A DNA stretch of 64,000 nt from an uncultured Sphingorhabdus sp. (GCA_947492905.1 CANLOL010000001.1:784578-848577), one strand, 5' to 3'; shown: positions 1 through 9,045, counted from the first letter of the stretch. Made by a program: numbers and translations. Notes: generated by a model not told the origin, from the letters alone.

Positions 1-271
1 CGAGCAATATAACGCCGCGCGCTTGGCCGAGTTTGAGCGTGCTTTGCGGATTTTTGTTCACAAACACTTCTTCGACCGCACATTCATCGGGCTGATATTC
101 TTTTAAGACATCGGCCAATTCCAAATCAAGTTGCAACAGGCGGCTGGCTATCGGCATTTTGGGGCTGGTTTTAATCTGGCCATTGGCAATATGGGTGAGG
201 CGATTGCCTTCGCTGCGTATCACGCCCCATCCCGATGTACCGAGGCCCGGATCAAGACCCAAAATCATCAT
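1..271 (-). CDS. ruvC: Crossover junction endodeoxyribonuclease RuvC (partial, N-terminal part)
   Basis: RuvC cuts Holliday junctions after RuvAB branch migration. The first 90 codons are present and the gene runs off the left edge. The product begins [16 protein letters not shown], which holds the first catalytic Asp of the family in LGLDPG. Further on, [14 protein letters not shown] carries the second catalytic acid and the conserved K-N-P segment. The start is one of two adjacent ATGs at 271 or 268. It follows yebC by a few bases on the same strand, the usual yebC-ruvC arrangement of alphaproteobacteria, so the two are probably cotranscribed. The C-terminal catalytic Asp residues lie outside the window. 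Confidence 0.93.
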   Translation of the reverse strand, partial: MMILGLDPGLGTSGWGVIRSEGNRLTHIANGQIKTSPKMPIASRLLQLDLELADVLKEYQPDECAVEEVFVNKNPQSTLKLGQARGVILL

Positions 272-277
272 GTGAAT

Positions 278-1021
278 TTATTCAATGCCGGCCATTACAT
301 CATCGGGAATATCATAATTGCCCCACACAGTTTGAACGTCATCATCATCTTCTAATGTGTCGATAAGGTTCATCAACTTTTGTGCATTTTCAGCATCTAG
401 CTCGACTTCGACAGATGGCTTCCACGCCAATTTAACGCTCTCGGCTTCGCCCAATGCTTTTTCTAGCGCGCCTGCAACTTCGTGCAAATCTTCCATGCTG
501 GTCCAAATGTCATGGCCGCTTTCGCTGCTTTCAACATCATCGGCTCCTGCTTCTATGGCTGCTTCTAATATTGTGTCTTCGCTGCCAGCGGCGGCGGGAT
601 AGACAATCAAACCGACGCGATCAAAACCGTGGCTTACCGAACCAGATTCGCCCATATTACCGCCACCGCGAGAGAATATTGTACGCACATTGGTAACCGT
701 GCGATTGCGATTATCGGTCAATGTTTCGACGATTAGAGAGACGCCACCCGGACCAAATCCTTCATAGCGGATTTCTTCGTAATTTTCATCATCGCCGCCA
801 ACGGCTTTGTCGATAGCGCGTTGAATATTATCTTTGGGCATGGATTGCCCTTTGGCGTTATTCACGGCTAAGCGCAGGCGCGGATTCATGTCGGGATCGG
901 GTGTGCCCATTTTGGCCGCAACGGTAATCTCGCGGCTTAATTTAGAAAACATTGCCGAGCGTTTTTTATCCTGCGCGCCCTTGCGATGTTTGATATTTGC
1001 AAATTTACTATGGCCTGCCAT
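278..1021 (-). CDS. yebC: YebC/PmpR family regulatory/translation-associated protein
   Basis: The 247-aa protein has the family N-terminus [18 protein letters not shown] and the conserved segment [19 protein letters not shown] in the middle, so family membership is clear and the length is normal. Members have been described both as DNA-binding regulators and, more recently, as ribosome-associated factors that relieve stalling. The sequence cannot decide between those roles. ATG at 1021 is followed at once by the family motif. Only six bases separate its stop from the ruvC start, so it very likely leads a yebC-ruvC operon coupling it to recombination genes. Confidence 0.95.
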   Translation of the reverse strand: MAGHSKFANIKHRKGAQDKKRSAMFSKLSREITVAAKMGTPDPDMNPRLRLAVNNAKGQSMPKDNIQRAIDKAVGGDDENYEEIRYEGFGPGGVSLIVETLTDNRNRTVTNVRTIFSRGGGNMGESGSVSHGFDRVGLIVYPAAAGSEDTILEAAIEAGADDVESSESGHDIWTSMEDLHEVAGALEKALGEAESVKLAWKPSVEVELDAENAQKLMNLIDTLEDDDDVQTVWGNYDIPDDVMAGIE

Positions 1022-1039
1022 GGTCCAACTTTCCTTTTA

Positions 1040-1378
1040 TTAATTATTAAGCGCGAGCGATTCTGTATATACAGCCGTACCGGTTATGGACACCATTAAC
1101 ATTGATCCTGCTTTGCCGAGCACTTCATAATCAATGTCGATAGCCACAACGGCATTGCCGCCCTTTGCAGAGGCTTCTGCTTTTATTTCTTGTAATGCTT
1201 CTTCGCGGGCGCGCTGGAGTACATTTTCATAGCTGCCAGAACGTCCGCCAACAATATCGGTAATGCTTGCAAATAAATCACGAAACAGGTTCGCGCCGAC
1301 GATGACTTCGCCCGTTACCACACCTTTATAATCGCGGATCACATATCCTTCTAAGGTTGGGGTGGTGCTGACTATCAT
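1040..1378 (-). CDS. YbjQ/UPF0145 family protein
   Basis: This 112-aa protein matches the YbjQ (UPF0145) family, which has an unproven heavy-metal-binding annotation. Visible family features are the opening [21 protein letters not shown], the run [16 protein letters not shown] and the central [16 protein letters not shown]. Family proteins form a small pentameric alpha/beta fold; their biological role is not established. ATG at 1378 has an AAGGAAA ribosome site about six bases upstream. The stop is 18 bases from the yebC start on the same strand, so it may be the first gene of the yebC-ruvC transcript. Confidence 0.9.
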   Translation of the reverse strand: MIVSTTPTLEGYVIRDYKGVVTGEVIVGANLFRDLFASITDIVGGRSGSYENVLQRAREEALQEIKAEASAKGGNAVVAIDIDYEVLGKAGSMLMVSITGTAVYTESLALNN

Positions 1379-1460
1379 CTGGTTTCCTTAATTTGCGAAT
1401 AGCATTTGCAATTCATCTATATCATGTCATTATTTATGACCATAGATAATTGGACGCGTT

Positions 1461-2243
1461 TTGCAACATAATGACCATCAGGACAATTTAACGCCAAAGG
1501 GCGATGGAGATATTGTGACGTGGGATAATGTTTGGCGGGTCGTTCCTGATTTTTTTGTGTTTCTGAGACGGCCGTTTTTATCAGCTCAAAGCCAAGAGTT
1601 GAATAAATTGGCTTTAGGTCAATTGGCCTTGTTAACAGGGTTGAATATTATATTTTCAATACTCGTGGCGGCGTTAATTCTGGCGCCTTATCAAGAGGCC
1701 ATCGGCATCGCTGATAATGCTCTAGCGGATGAAGATATTCCATTTGGGGAATTATTCCTCATGGCTGTGATTCTAGCGCCCTTAATAGAAGAGGCATTAT
1801 TCAGAGGATGGCTGAGAGGTACAAGAAGAGCATTAATTACTGTAGCTATGTTTCTATCTATTGGGATTGGTTATTTCATATTGAATAATTTTGGTAGTGA
1901 TGAAAATATTATCGCAATCACTATGTTTTTATGGGCATTTTTGATTGCATTCGAAGGCTTTACGCGCCTTAAAAATATATGGCATGATGGGCGACCAATT
2001 GAGATGTTTGAGCGTTATTTTCCTATTATCTTTTATGTTTCAGCTTTTGGTTTCGGCCTGATTCATATCATTAATTATGAGCATCATAGCACAATAGAAT
2101 TATTGCCTATGGTTATGACGCAATGCTTTGCGGGCCTGTTATTTGGATATGTACGTCTGCGCTTTGGATTATTAGCAGCCATAGCAATGCACGCTGCATT
2201 TAATGGCATATTGATTACCATGTCTGCAATCGCAGGAGGTTAG
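1461..2243 (+). CDS. CPBP family intramembrane glutamic endopeptidase
   Basis: CPBP (Abi/Rce1-like) proteins are membrane-embedded proteases. The three family motifs are present in order: EEALFRG at residues 110-116, F198-x3-H202 in FGFGLIH, and H244-x3-N248 in HAAFN. About six hydrophobic segments follow a polar N-terminus of some 50 residues. The only start upstream of the conserved region is TTG at 1461; an in-frame stop lies just before it, so TTG is likely used. The gene diverges from the ybjQ-like gene and its stop is 13 bases before the next gene. In bacteria such proteins are linked to bacteriocin self-immunity or protein processing; the substrate here is unknown. Confidence 0.85.
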   Translation: MQHNDHQDNLTPKGDGDIVTWDNVWRVVPDFFVFLRRPFLSAQSQELNKLALGQLALLTGLNIIFSILVAALILAPYQEAIGIADNALADEDIPFGELFLMAVILAPLIEEALFRGWLRGTRRALITVAMFLSIGIGYFILNNFGSDENIIAITMFLWAFLIAFEGFTRLKNIWHDGRPIEMFERYFPIIFYVSAFGFGLIHIINYEHHSTIELLPMVMTQCFAGLLFGYVRLRFGLLAAIAMHAAFNGILITMSAIAGG

Positions 2244-2256
2244 GGGAAGAGAAGAT

Positions 2257-2904
2257 ATGAACAATGATTCCGATCAGACGAATCTATCATTTGAAAAAAG
2301 CTTTTTACAAATGCTTATAGATGATATTTTGGTGGCTGCCGAAAGGTTAGAAAAAGAGAATTTAGAGACACATAAACGAGATTTATTACGCACTATATAT
2401 GCTGCTATTGAGGGATATGTCTGGCTTTATAAAGAAGACATTAAATCTATCGCATCAGATATTGGGGTATTAGACTCATCAACAAAAATGGCGTTTGACG
2501 AGAAAAGTTATAAAGTTGCAGATACGGGAATTTTAAAAGCAAGTGATAATTTTATGCCTACACTTACTATGTTTAGATTTGCATCAAGAATAGCACAAAA
2601 AATCAACCCCAATTTACAAATCGATTTCAACACAGCTGGATGGCAAAGTTTGAAAGATGCTCAAAAAGTTCGAAATAGAATAACACACCCCAAAAAGGCA
2701 TCAGATTTAACCATATCAGATCGTGATATAGAGGCAATGTGGGAAGGTGTTTTGTGGTTGATGGCTTCAGTCGAGAAAAGTCTTAGCTTATCTATTTTCA
2801 CTCAGAAATCATATTTAACCGAACTTAAAATGATAATACAAAAGCTAAAAGATAATGATCCTGAATATCTTGCTATGTATCAGAGAGCGTTGGAAGAAGA
2901 TTAG
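2257..2904 (+). CDS. HEPN-like domain protein of unknown function
   Basis: I do not recognise this 215-aa protein as a named family. It is mostly helical in appearance and holds the sequence VRNRITHPKK, in which R139-x4-H144 fits the Rx4-6H motif of HEPN domains. Many HEPN proteins are RNases of toxin-antitoxin, abortive infection or CRISPR-related systems; others are non-catalytic. A purine-rich ribosome site (GGGGAAGAGAAG) precedes ATG 2257, 13 bases after the CPBP protease stop, so the pair is probably one transcript. Its codon use appears more AT-rich than the surrounding housekeeping genes, which suggests transfer. The HEPN assignment rests on one motif and is tentative. Confidence 0.65.
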   Translation: MNNDSDQTNLSFEKSFLQMLIDDILVAAERLEKENLETHKRDLLRTIYAAIEGYVWLYKEDIKSIASDIGVLDSSTKMAFDEKSYKVADTGILKASDNFMPTLTMFRFASRIAQKINPNLQIDFNTAGWQSLKDAQKVRNRITHPKKASDLTISDRDIEAMWEGVLWLMASVEKSLSLSIFTQKSYLTELKMIIQKLKDNDPEYLAMYQRALEED

Positions 2905-2914
2905 CTTTTTTGGC

Positions 2915-3157
2915 TTATGCTAATCCAACTGCTGCTTTGTACATTTCCAATAATGTTTCCATTTCCTGACGGTCATGTGTTTCCATCTTACGAAGGCGCA
3001 CAATTTGGCGCATGATTTTTGTTTCATAGCCGTTAGACTTTGCTTCACTATATACGTCTTTAATGTCGTCTAATATCCCTTTTTTCTCTTCTTCTAAACG
3101 TTCAACACGTTCTATGAAAAGGCGCAATTGATCGTTGGATACTGCTTCATCAGCCAT
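2915..3157 (-). CDS. gapR: DUF2312 / GapR-like nucleoid-associated protein
   Basis: The 80-aa product is a typical DUF2312 (UPF0335) protein with an N-terminal coiled coil (LFIERVERLEEEKKGI) and a basic C-terminal half (MRQIVRLRKM). The Caulobacter member GapR binds AT-rich, overtwisted DNA and helps replication and topoisomerase activity; that function is inferred for this homologue. The length is complete. ATG 3157 follows a weak GGGAGACC site. The gene is convergent with the HEPN-like gene, whose stop is ten bases away. About 140 bases without a gene follow before the DUF1244 stop. Confidence 0.9.
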   Translation of the reverse strand: MADEAVSNDQLRLFIERVERLEEEKKGILDDIKDVYSEAKSNGYETKIMRQIVRLRKMETHDRQEMETLLEMYKAAVGLA

Positions 3158-3300
3158 TATATGGTCTCCCAGAAATTAAAATATAAAAACCTAATTATTG
3201 GTACTATTCGAATCATTCTTAATTCTCTTTGAGCCTCTTAATAGGGCCAAAAAGATATGGCTATGATTATAATTTTTGAAGCTATTAAAAATCACAAAGC

Positions 3301-3600
3301 TTACGCATTTTTGGCGACGCTTTCCTTCATACGCGCCAATTGCTCATCGCTGGCGGGGCTTTGATATTTTTCTTTCCACTGCGCCATGGGCATGCCGTGG
3401 ATAATGGTGCGTGCTTGCTCTTTATCCATCGCGCCGCCCTCTGCATTATCAGCCTCCATTATCCAATCCGCGAGGCAATTGCGGCAAAAACCGCTATGGC
3501 CCATCAAATCGATGTTCTGAACATCTTTTCTATGTTGCAAATGCTTCACCAATCGATGAAATGCTTGCGCCGCTACGGCATCGCTAATCTTTTCGCTCAT
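3301..3600 (-). CDS. DUF1244 family protein
   Basis: The 99-aa protein contains the DUF1244 signature GFCRNCLADWI with its paired cysteines, then a C-terminal part GMPMAQWKEKYQ. The reading frame is open upstream to 3828, but similarity to the family begins at MSEKISDAVAAQAFHRL. I therefore place the start at ATG 3600 rather than further upstream, where the frame would overlap the pyruvate kinase leader. Function is unknown; small helical proteins of this family are common in alphaproteobacteria. It diverges from pyk with about 100 bases between them. Confidence 0.88.
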   Translation of the reverse strand: MSEKISDAVAAQAFHRLVKHLQHRKDVQNIDLMGHSGFCRNCLADWIMEADNAEGGAMDKEQARTIIHGMPMAQWKEKYQSPASDEQLARMKESVAKNA

Positions 3601-3703
3601 TTTATTTCCCATAAATGATATTAAAGGCTTCAAACTTTGATATAGCAAGGCTATGGCTTGAATGAAGTTAGCGCAACATTTTAAATCGCAAGAAGGCATA
3701 ATA

Positions 3704-5155
3704 GTGAATAATAAAATTGAAACACGCGGCCGCAAGGTTCGCATATTGGCTACCCTAGGCCCATCTAGCGATACATATGAAATGATTGAGAAATTATATG
3801 TTGCTGGTGCTGATGCTTTTCGCATCAATATGAGCCACGGCGCGCAAGAGGATAAGAAAGCCCTATTTCAAAACATCCGCGCTTTGGAAAAAAAATATAA
3901 TCGCCCATCAACGATATTGGTGGACTTGCAAGGCCCAAAATTACGGATTGGGACATTCAAAAATGATAAGATTAAATTAGAAACGGGTCAAAAATTCACC
4001 CTCGATCAGCGCGATGAAGCGGGCGATGAGAGCCGCGTAAGGCTGCCGCACCCTGAATTGTTCGAAGTGGTAGAGGCTGGCTCAAAATTATTGCTTGATG
4101 ATGGTAAATTGGTTTTGCGGGTAAAAAGCGCAAATAAAGAGGAGATCGAAACCGAGGTTGAAGTTGGCGGCCCACTGTCCAATCGCAAGGGGCTTAATGT
4201 TCCCGATGCGGTTATCCCTGTGGCGGCATTAACCGAAAAAGACCGCAGCGATTTGGCTTTTGCCGTTGACCAAGGCGCAGATTGGATTGCGCTTAGTTTT
4301 GTGCAGCGCCCTGAAGATGTTGCCGAGGCGAAACGTTTGATAGAGGGCAAAGCTGCATTATTGGCCAAGATCGAAAAACCAGCGGCGATTAAGCGCCTAG
4401 ATGAGATTTTGGAAATTGCCGATGCTGTGATGGTGGCACGCGGTGACTTGGGTGTGGAATTACCGCCCGAAGCCGTGCCTGTTGCGCAAAAGCAAATCGT
4501 TAGCGCAGCGCGGCGCATGGGCCGTCCTGTGGTCGTGGCGACGCAAATGCTGGAATCGATGATTACCGCGCCAACGCCAACGCGCGCCGAGGTGTCCGAT
4601 GTTGCTACTGCAATCTATGATGGCGCTGATGCTATCATGTTATCCGCAGAAACGGCTGCGGGGGATTGGCCGGTAGAAGCTGTGTCGATAATGGACCGTA
4701 TCGCCCGCAATGTAGAGAGCGATCCCGAATATTATGCGCGCGTGCATTTCATGGAAATTGAACCCGATGCAACCACGTCCGATGCTCTGGCAGTTGCAGG
4801 ACGCAGCATAGCCAATACGGTGGATACGTCGGCGATTATTTGCTTTACCGTATCGGGATCAACTGCGCGGCGTATCTCCAGAGAAAGAACCGCGGTGCCG
4901 ATTTTGGTGCTCACCCCACAAGAGCAAACAGCGCGCCGTTTGGGCCTCTTGTGGGGCGCGACAGCAGTGCTCACCAAAGATGTTTCTTCGTTTGAAGAAA
5001 TGATCGCCAAGAGTAAGCGTATGGCTTTGCGTCATGGAATGGGTAAGGGCGGATCACGCCTTATTGTGACGGCAGGTGTTCCTTTTGGTGTACCAGGTTC
5101 CACCAATTTGCTGCACATCGTTCGTTTAACAGGCGATGAGCTGAGCGAGCATTAA
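3704..5155 (+). CDS. pyk: Pyruvate kinase
   Basis: Pyruvate kinase turns phosphoenolpyruvate and ADP into pyruvate and ATP, the last step of glycolysis and of the Entner-Doudoroff route. KDPG made by the sugar genes downstream would also end here. Visible signatures are VRILATLGPSS at the N-terminus, DLQGPKLRIG, the active-site strand LLAKIEKPAAI, VMVARGDLGVE, and TPTRAEVSDVATAIYDGADAI. I chose GTG 3704 (483 aa, beginning V/MNNKIETRGRKVRIL) because AGAAGG lies eight bases upstream and family similarity begins there. An in-frame ATG at 3662 would add 14 residues. The gene is complete and single-domain with a C-terminal allosteric region. Confidence 0.95.
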   Translation: MNNKIETRGRKVRILATLGPSSDTYEMIEKLYVAGADAFRINMSHGAQEDKKALFQNIRALEKKYNRPSTILVDLQGPKLRIGTFKNDKIKLETGQKFTLDQRDEAGDESRVRLPHPELFEVVEAGSKLLLDDGKLVLRVKSANKEEIETEVEVGGPLSNRKGLNVPDAVIPVAALTEKDRSDLAFAVDQGADWIALSFVQRPEDVAEAKRLIEGKAALLAKIEKPAAIKRLDEILEIADAVMVARGDLGVELPPEAVPVAQKQIVSAARRMGRPVVVATQMLESMITAPTPTRAEVSDVATAIYDGADAIMLSAETAAGDWPVEAVSIMDRIARNVESDPEYYARVHFMEIEPDATTSDALAVAGRSIANTVDTSAIICFTVSGSTARRISRERTAVPILVLTPQEQTARRLGLLWGATAVLTKDVSSFEEMIAKSKRMALRHGMGKGGSRLIVTAGVPFGVPGSTNLLHIVRLTGDELSEH

Positions 5156-5175
5156 TATTAGGCCGATTAATGCAC

Positions 5176-5213
5176 TTAGTTAAGGCATAATATTAAGGCA
5201 GTTAGTTAAGGCA
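5176..5213. repeat. Short direct repeat, two copies of TTAGTTAAGGCA
   Basis: The 12-base unit TTAGTTAAGGCA occurs at 5176-5187 and 5202-5213, 26 bases apart, with a partial TTAAGGCA between them. It spans the convergent junction of pyk and the PL5-type lyase and overlaps the lyase stop codon. It looks like a small local duplication; I see no function for it. Confidence 0.7.
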
Positions 5214-6417
5214 ATATAAGGTGATTTCCATCCTGATTTGATGGTTGATATATTTTATCCATTGTCATTTTTTGAACGGCCTTCACAGTTTTGCTGTATA
5301 GGGGTTTCTCAGCCGATTTGGCGAAACCAATATCCTTATATGGCCATTTTTTCTCACCGCTCCAATATTGAGAGAGAAATGCGATAGCAGTTCCCATAGA
5401 GCGTCCTTTCGGCAATGTGTCCGTCCATAAATTGACATTCACACATTCTGAAATCGTAGCCAATTGTAGCGCGCCGCTCATTAAATAATGGGAATAATGC
5501 CAACTGCGCGTGCGATCTAATTCTTTGGGAAACCGACCCTTTTTATCCATTTGAACAGCAATTCGCTGTTCCAAAAATCGCGTGGCTAGCTTTTCACTGA
5601 CGCTCGTTGAGCCTGTATATAATGCAAAGTGAGAGAGGTAAAAATCATAGAATATACCATGATTATTTTGTTTGCCCATTTGCTCTTTGCCAAGCTTGCT
5701 AGTGGCTAACCAGCGCGTGAAATCGCTATACCATTTCCGAATGGCTCTATGCTCTTCTTCGCTAAGGGCATCTGAGGTGCGCAATAGGCCCAATGCTTCG
5801 ACGATGGTGGACAATGATGATGATTCAATAATGCCGAACGGGCGGCCATTAACTCTGCCGGGGATTCCCTGCGCAAAATTAAAATTCGGGTTCATGCGTG
5901 TTTCGGGGGTTATGAACCATGCGCGTAATTGTTTGGCTGCATGTTTGGCAAATCGTTCATCGCCGCTGATATAATAAGCAACGGATAAGGCCTTAGCATC
6001 ATTGCCCAAACTTCTTATGCGCGCTTTGTCAAAATTATCACCATTGCGCTCTGGGTTAAATTCACCATCACGGCGTATATAGGGCAGCCCATTTTTGCTA
6101 TTTGGATCGGGCCACCAATAGGGGCCAATAGAGATATAATCATGCAGGCTAGCATTGGGAATAGTGCGGCTTTTGTCGGTTACGCTATATATCGGGCTTG
6201 AGAGACTTTTTTCGCCGCTAGCAAGAGCCTTGGCCCGTGCATCTTTATCGTTTGCAATAGCCTCTAACCAGTGGGGACGCCATAAATAGGTTTGCCGCCC
6301 GCCAAAGCTAGCGGCATATCCTTTGGAACCATCACAAATTGGAACAGCAGAGCTGTTTTGTACGGCATCAGCCTGAGACACAGCCAGCATAGCAAGCAAT
6401 GATGCCGCAATAGCCAT
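5206..6417 (-). CDS. PL5-type polysaccharide lyase (alginate lyase family)
   Basis: This 403-aa secreted protein has a short signal peptide (residues 1-18, ending ADA) and an alpha-toroid alginate-lyase domain. Catalytic residues of PL5 can be placed: N251-N252-H253 in KQNNHGIF, and R304 with Y311 in RSWHYSHY, the same seven-residue spacing as the catalytic Arg and Tyr of Sphingomonas lyase A1-III. PL5 enzymes cleave polymannuronate, but some also cut polyglucuronate or hyaluronan. The neighbouring KduD and RpiB-family genes fit a glucuronate-type product better than alginate. The start overlaps the kduD stop as TAATG, so the two are translationally coupled. Confidence 0.88.
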   Translation of the reverse strand: MAIAASLLAMLAVSQADAVQNSSAVPICDGSKGYAASFGGRQTYLWRPHWLEAIANDKDARAKALASGEKSLSSPIYSVTDKSRTIPNASLHDYISIGPYWWPDPNSKNGLPYIRRDGEFNPERNGDNFDKARIRSLGNDAKALSVAYYISGDERFAKHAAKQLRAWFITPETRMNPNFNFAQGIPGRVNGRPFGIIESSSLSTIVEALGLLRTSDALSEEEHRAIRKWYSDFTRWLATSKLGKEQMGKQNNHGIFYDFYLSHFALYTGSTSVSEKLATRFLEQRIAVQMDKKGRFPKELDRTRSWHYSHYLMSGALQLATISECVNVNLWTDTLPKGRSMGTAIAFLSQYWSGEKKWPYKDIGFAKSAEKPLYSKTVKAVQKMTMDKIYQPSNQDGNHLILP

Positions 6418-7175
6418 TAGCGCGCGAGCCAGCCGCCATCAACGGCCAAAACATGACCCTGCACATATTGAGCAGCATCGGATGCTAAAAATACTGCAGC
6501 GCCGCCAAGATCAGCAGGGTCGCCCCAACGTCCAGCGGGAATACGGCCCAATATTTCGCTATTGCGCTTTTCATCTGCCTGCAAAGCAGCGGTGTTATTG
6601 GTCGCAATATATCCAGGCGCGATAGCGTTGACATTAATGCCTTTACCAGCCCATTCATTGGCCAATAATTTGGTAAGACCGCCAACGCCGCTTTTTGATG
6701 CCGTATAGCTGGCAACTCTTATGCCGCCTTGGAAAGTTAGCATGGATGCAATGTTGATGATTTTACCACCGCCATTTTCTACCATCACCTTTGCAGCGGC
6801 TTGCGATAGAAAAAACAGATTTTTGATGTTGGTATTCATCACAGAATCCCAATCATCTTCGGTGAAATCGAGCGCATCATTGCGGCGAATAATACCAGCA
6901 TTATTGACCAAAACATCTACGCCGCCCAATTTCTCAATGGCTTCCTTAATCACATAATCACAAGGCTCTATTGATGATAAATCAGCTCGAATGATTGCAG
7001 TTTTTTGGCCAAGCGCTTGAATTTTTTCTGCCGTTTCATTGGCATCGCTGCGTCCAACCAATGCAATATTGGCTCCTGCTTGCGCCAGTGCAATGGCAAT
7101 ACCCTGACCAATACCTGTGTTGGCACCAGTTACAATGGCGGTTTTTCCGGTGAGATCGAACATTATAGTGCTCAT
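6417..7175 (-). CDS. kduD: KduD-type 2-dehydro-3-deoxy-D-gluconate 5-dehydrogenase (SDR)
   Basis: A 252-aa short-chain dehydrogenase. The NAD(P)-binding TGANTGIG is at residues 16-23, NNAGI near 91, catalytic S144, and Y157-x3-K161 in SYTASKSG. The N-terminus MFDLTGKTAIVTGANTGIGQ is very like KduD, which interconverts 3-deoxy-D-glycero-2,5-hexodiulosonate (DKII) and 2-dehydro-3-deoxygluconate (KDG). An alginate-type DEH reductase is the main alternative because both belong to the same superfamily. It sits between the RpiB-family isomerase (54 bases upstream) and the lyase (1-base overlap), exactly the order expected for a lyase-isomerase-reductase pathway. The true start could be the ATG four codons further in. 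Confidence 0.85.
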   Translation of the reverse strand: MSTIMFDLTGKTAIVTGANTGIGQGIAIALAQAGANIALVGRSDANETAEKIQALGQKTAIIRADLSSIEPCDYVIKEAIEKLGGVDVLVNNAGIIRRNDALDFTEDDWDSVMNTNIKNLFFLSQAAAKVMVENGGGKIINIASMLTFQGGIRVASYTASKSGVGGLTKLLANEWAGKGINVNAIAPGYIATNNTAALQADEKRNSEILGRIPAGRWGDPADLGGAAVFLASDAAQYVQGHVLAVDGGWLAR

Positions 7176-7229
7176 CCTTTTTTAAGTATAGAGATGCGAT
7201 TATATTAGACTTTTATAGTGCGCCTAATT

Positions 7230-7862
7230 TTATAGTCCGCGCAAATAGTCGCTAATCGCTTCATCTTGTGAATTGGGGTAGAAAAGCTCTGCAAATTTTT
7301 CACCAGCAATCGCTGATTTAAGCAGATCTTGGTCGATTGTTTTAAGAACGGTGAGCATGTCATGACAAGCCGCTGCTTTCAGATCAGAAATCACATCACG
7401 ATTCACTTTCATGACGGCTGCACGTTCGCGCGGATATCCAGCACCTGCTTCATTTTCGAATAATTTGCGATAGCAATCTTCTAGATTAAGCTCGGCAGCC
7501 CAGCCAAAGCCTTTGGCATAAGGCATAGAAATACAATTACCTGCATTAATTTGATTGAATAAAAAGGCATCGGTTGGATCGATGATGAGGCCACAAAATA
7601 CGCCCGGCATTGCATTACAAGCAAGCATAGAGCCAGTGCCTGTACCGCAACCAGTTACTACAAAATCAGCAGCTTTTGAATTGAGCAAAATGCCTGCCAG
7701 TATACCGTTCATAGGATAGGTTAATGATGCGCTATCTTCTGCGCTATACATGCCATAGTTGAAAACTTCATGACCAAATGATCCTGCGACAGATGTTAGC
7801 GCGTCATGGATGATAGTATTTTTTGCGGCTTGGCTATTTTCATTTATCAGTGCGATTTTCAT
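7230..7862 (-). CDS. RpiB/LacA/LacB family sugar isomerase, DhuI-like
   Basis: The 210-aa protein belongs to the ribose-5-phosphate isomerase B family: the substrate loop GCGTGTGS (C72) and NQINAGNCISMP are the family's active-site regions. It is longer than typical RpiB (about 150 aa) because of a C-terminal helical extension. Long family members beside KduD-type reductases include DhuI, which isomerises 4-deoxy-L-threo-5-hexosulose uronate to the KduD substrate. I propose that role here, replacing KduI, which I do not see. AAAGGAATAAT precedes ATG 7862. A LacI-type operator lies about 70 bases upstream, so it probably leads the isomerase-kduD-lyase operon. Confidence 0.82.
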   Translation of the reverse strand: MKIALINENSQAAKNTIIHDALTSVAGSFGHEVFNYGMYSAEDSASLTYPMNGILAGILLNSKAADFVVTGCGTGTGSMLACNAMPGVFCGLIIDPTDAFLFNQINAGNCISMPYAKGFGWAAELNLEDCYRKLFENEAGAGYPRERAAVMKVNRDVISDLKAAACHDMLTVLKTIDQDLLKSAIAGEKFAELFYPNSQDEAISDYLRGL

Positions 7863-7930
7863 ATATTATTCCTTTATGATGCGATGATGAGCAATTTATC
7901 CATGCTCTTTATATAATTTATGGATGAATA

Positions 7931-7944
7931 GGTAACCGGTGTCA
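7931..7944 (-). promoter_or_regulatory. Predicted LacI-family operator upstream of the isomerase-kduD-lyase operon
   Basis: On the minus strand the site reads TGACACCGGTTACC. The same 14 bases occur at 15636-15649 in the other control region of this cluster. It fits the LacI/GalR operator pattern TGNNANCGNTNNCA at every fixed position except the last. It lies about 70 bases before the isomerase start and just downstream of the lacI stop. The natural candidate regulator is the LacI protein encoded at 8020-9045. Confidence 0.7.
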
Positions 7945-8019
7945 GGGTTTGATGCAAGGGTATTATTGCGCAAGCTTCATTTGTTTTCACTCTGTAATGA
8001 TGTCTATTACGGTTCATGA

Positions 8020-9045
8020 TTAAACCTTTATGATTTTAGCAACGGAACCCCGTTTGATTAGCGCAGAAGATAAAAATACATCTTTGCTCGGAACATTTTG
8101 TTTCTCTGCGATTAATCTCTCGGCTGCTGATTTTGCCATAGCGTTAATGGGCCAGCGTACCGTGGTTAAGGGCGGCCATACATGGCTTGATAAAGGTGTA
8201 TCATCAAACCCAATGATAGAAAGATCATCCGGTATATTGATATTTCTCTCGCGCGCAGCAATCATCACACCAATCGCCATTTCGTCATTGGCGACAAATA
8301 TAGCTGTTGGTTTTTTATCGGCATCAAGAATGGAAACGCCAGCTTCATAACCAGATTCAAACGTATATGCCCCAGGGGTTATCATATCTTTTGTCACTGG
8401 TAATTTGGCTTTTGCCATAGCTTGTTCATATCCTGCGCGCCGTTCTGCGGCTGATATAAAACCCTTTGGCCCCTCGATTAAGGCAATATTTTCATGCCCC
8501 TCTTCAATCAAATAGGTCACCGCTTCTTCTACGGCGGCCCTGTCATTTGATGTGACGATATGCTCTGGTGCATCTAATTCGATAGAGGCCATGCGCACAT
8601 AGCGCGTTCCATAGCTTGCGCAGAGCTCAGCCAATTCATCATTATCCGAAATTGGGGGTAATAATAGCACCCCATAGGGACGATGGCGTTCCAAGAAATT
8701 TTTGATTTCATCTGCTATGGTCGGGGAATTGCGATTTACCGGTTGCACCATCAACCCATAATCGGAACCTTTGATACCCTCTAGCATACCATTTTGCACG
8801 CTCACCAAAAATTGCGCATTTGGATTGTCGTGAATGACGGCGATAATGAAATTATGACGCAGCGCCAAGGCCCGCGCTTGCGGATTGGGGACATAGCCAA
8901 TATCGGCAATTATCTTTTCGACATGGCTGCGCGTCTTATCGCTTAGATGCGATGATTTGTTGATAACGCGGCTCACTGTTTTTTTTGAAACATTGGCTAG
9001 CCGCGCCACATCATTAATTGTTGAATTTCCCCTTTGCCCCATCAT
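8020..9045 (-). CDS. LacI family transcriptional regulator
   Basis: A LacI/GalR regulator of 341 aa. The N-terminal helix-turn-helix and hinge read STINDVARLANVSKKTVSRVINKSSHLSDKTR, cut here at its core motif VSKKTVSRVIN. A periplasmic-binding-type sensor domain follows, with the typical VANDEMAIGVM and SIIGFDDTPLSSHVWPPLTTV. I chose ATG 9045 (a second ATG is at 9042). The frame extends to a TTG at 9087, but no family similarity supports those 14 codons. It sits between the TRAP operon and the isomerase operon on the same strand. Three matching operator sites in the cluster make it the likely sugar-acid-responsive repressor. Confidence 0.93.
   Translation of the reverse strand: MMGQRGNSTINDVARLANVSKKTVSRVINKSSHLSDKTRSHVEKIIADIGYVPNPQARALALRHNFIIAVIHDNPNAQFLVSVQNGMLEGIKGSDYGLMVQPVNRNSPTIADEIKNFLERHRPYGVLLLPPISDNDELAELCASYGTRYVRMASIELDAPEHIVTSNDRAAVEEAVTYLIEEGHENIALIEGPKGFISAAERRAGYEQAMAKAKLPVTKDMITPGAYTFESGYEAGVSILDADKKPTAIFVANDEMAIGVMIAARERNINIPDDLSIIGFDDTPLSSHVWPPLTTVRWPINAMAKSAAERLIAEKQNVPSKDVFLSSALIKRGSVAKIIKV

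Noticed and set aside
3601-3828. N-terminal extension of the DUF1244 gene to 3828
   Set aside because: The added residues do not resemble the family and would overlap the pyruvate kinase leader. ATG 3600 fits family length.
5176-5213. Repeat TTAGTTAAGGCA as an operator or att site
   Set aside because: It lies between two convergent genes, overlaps a stop codon and has no dyad symmetry; local duplication is enough to explain it.
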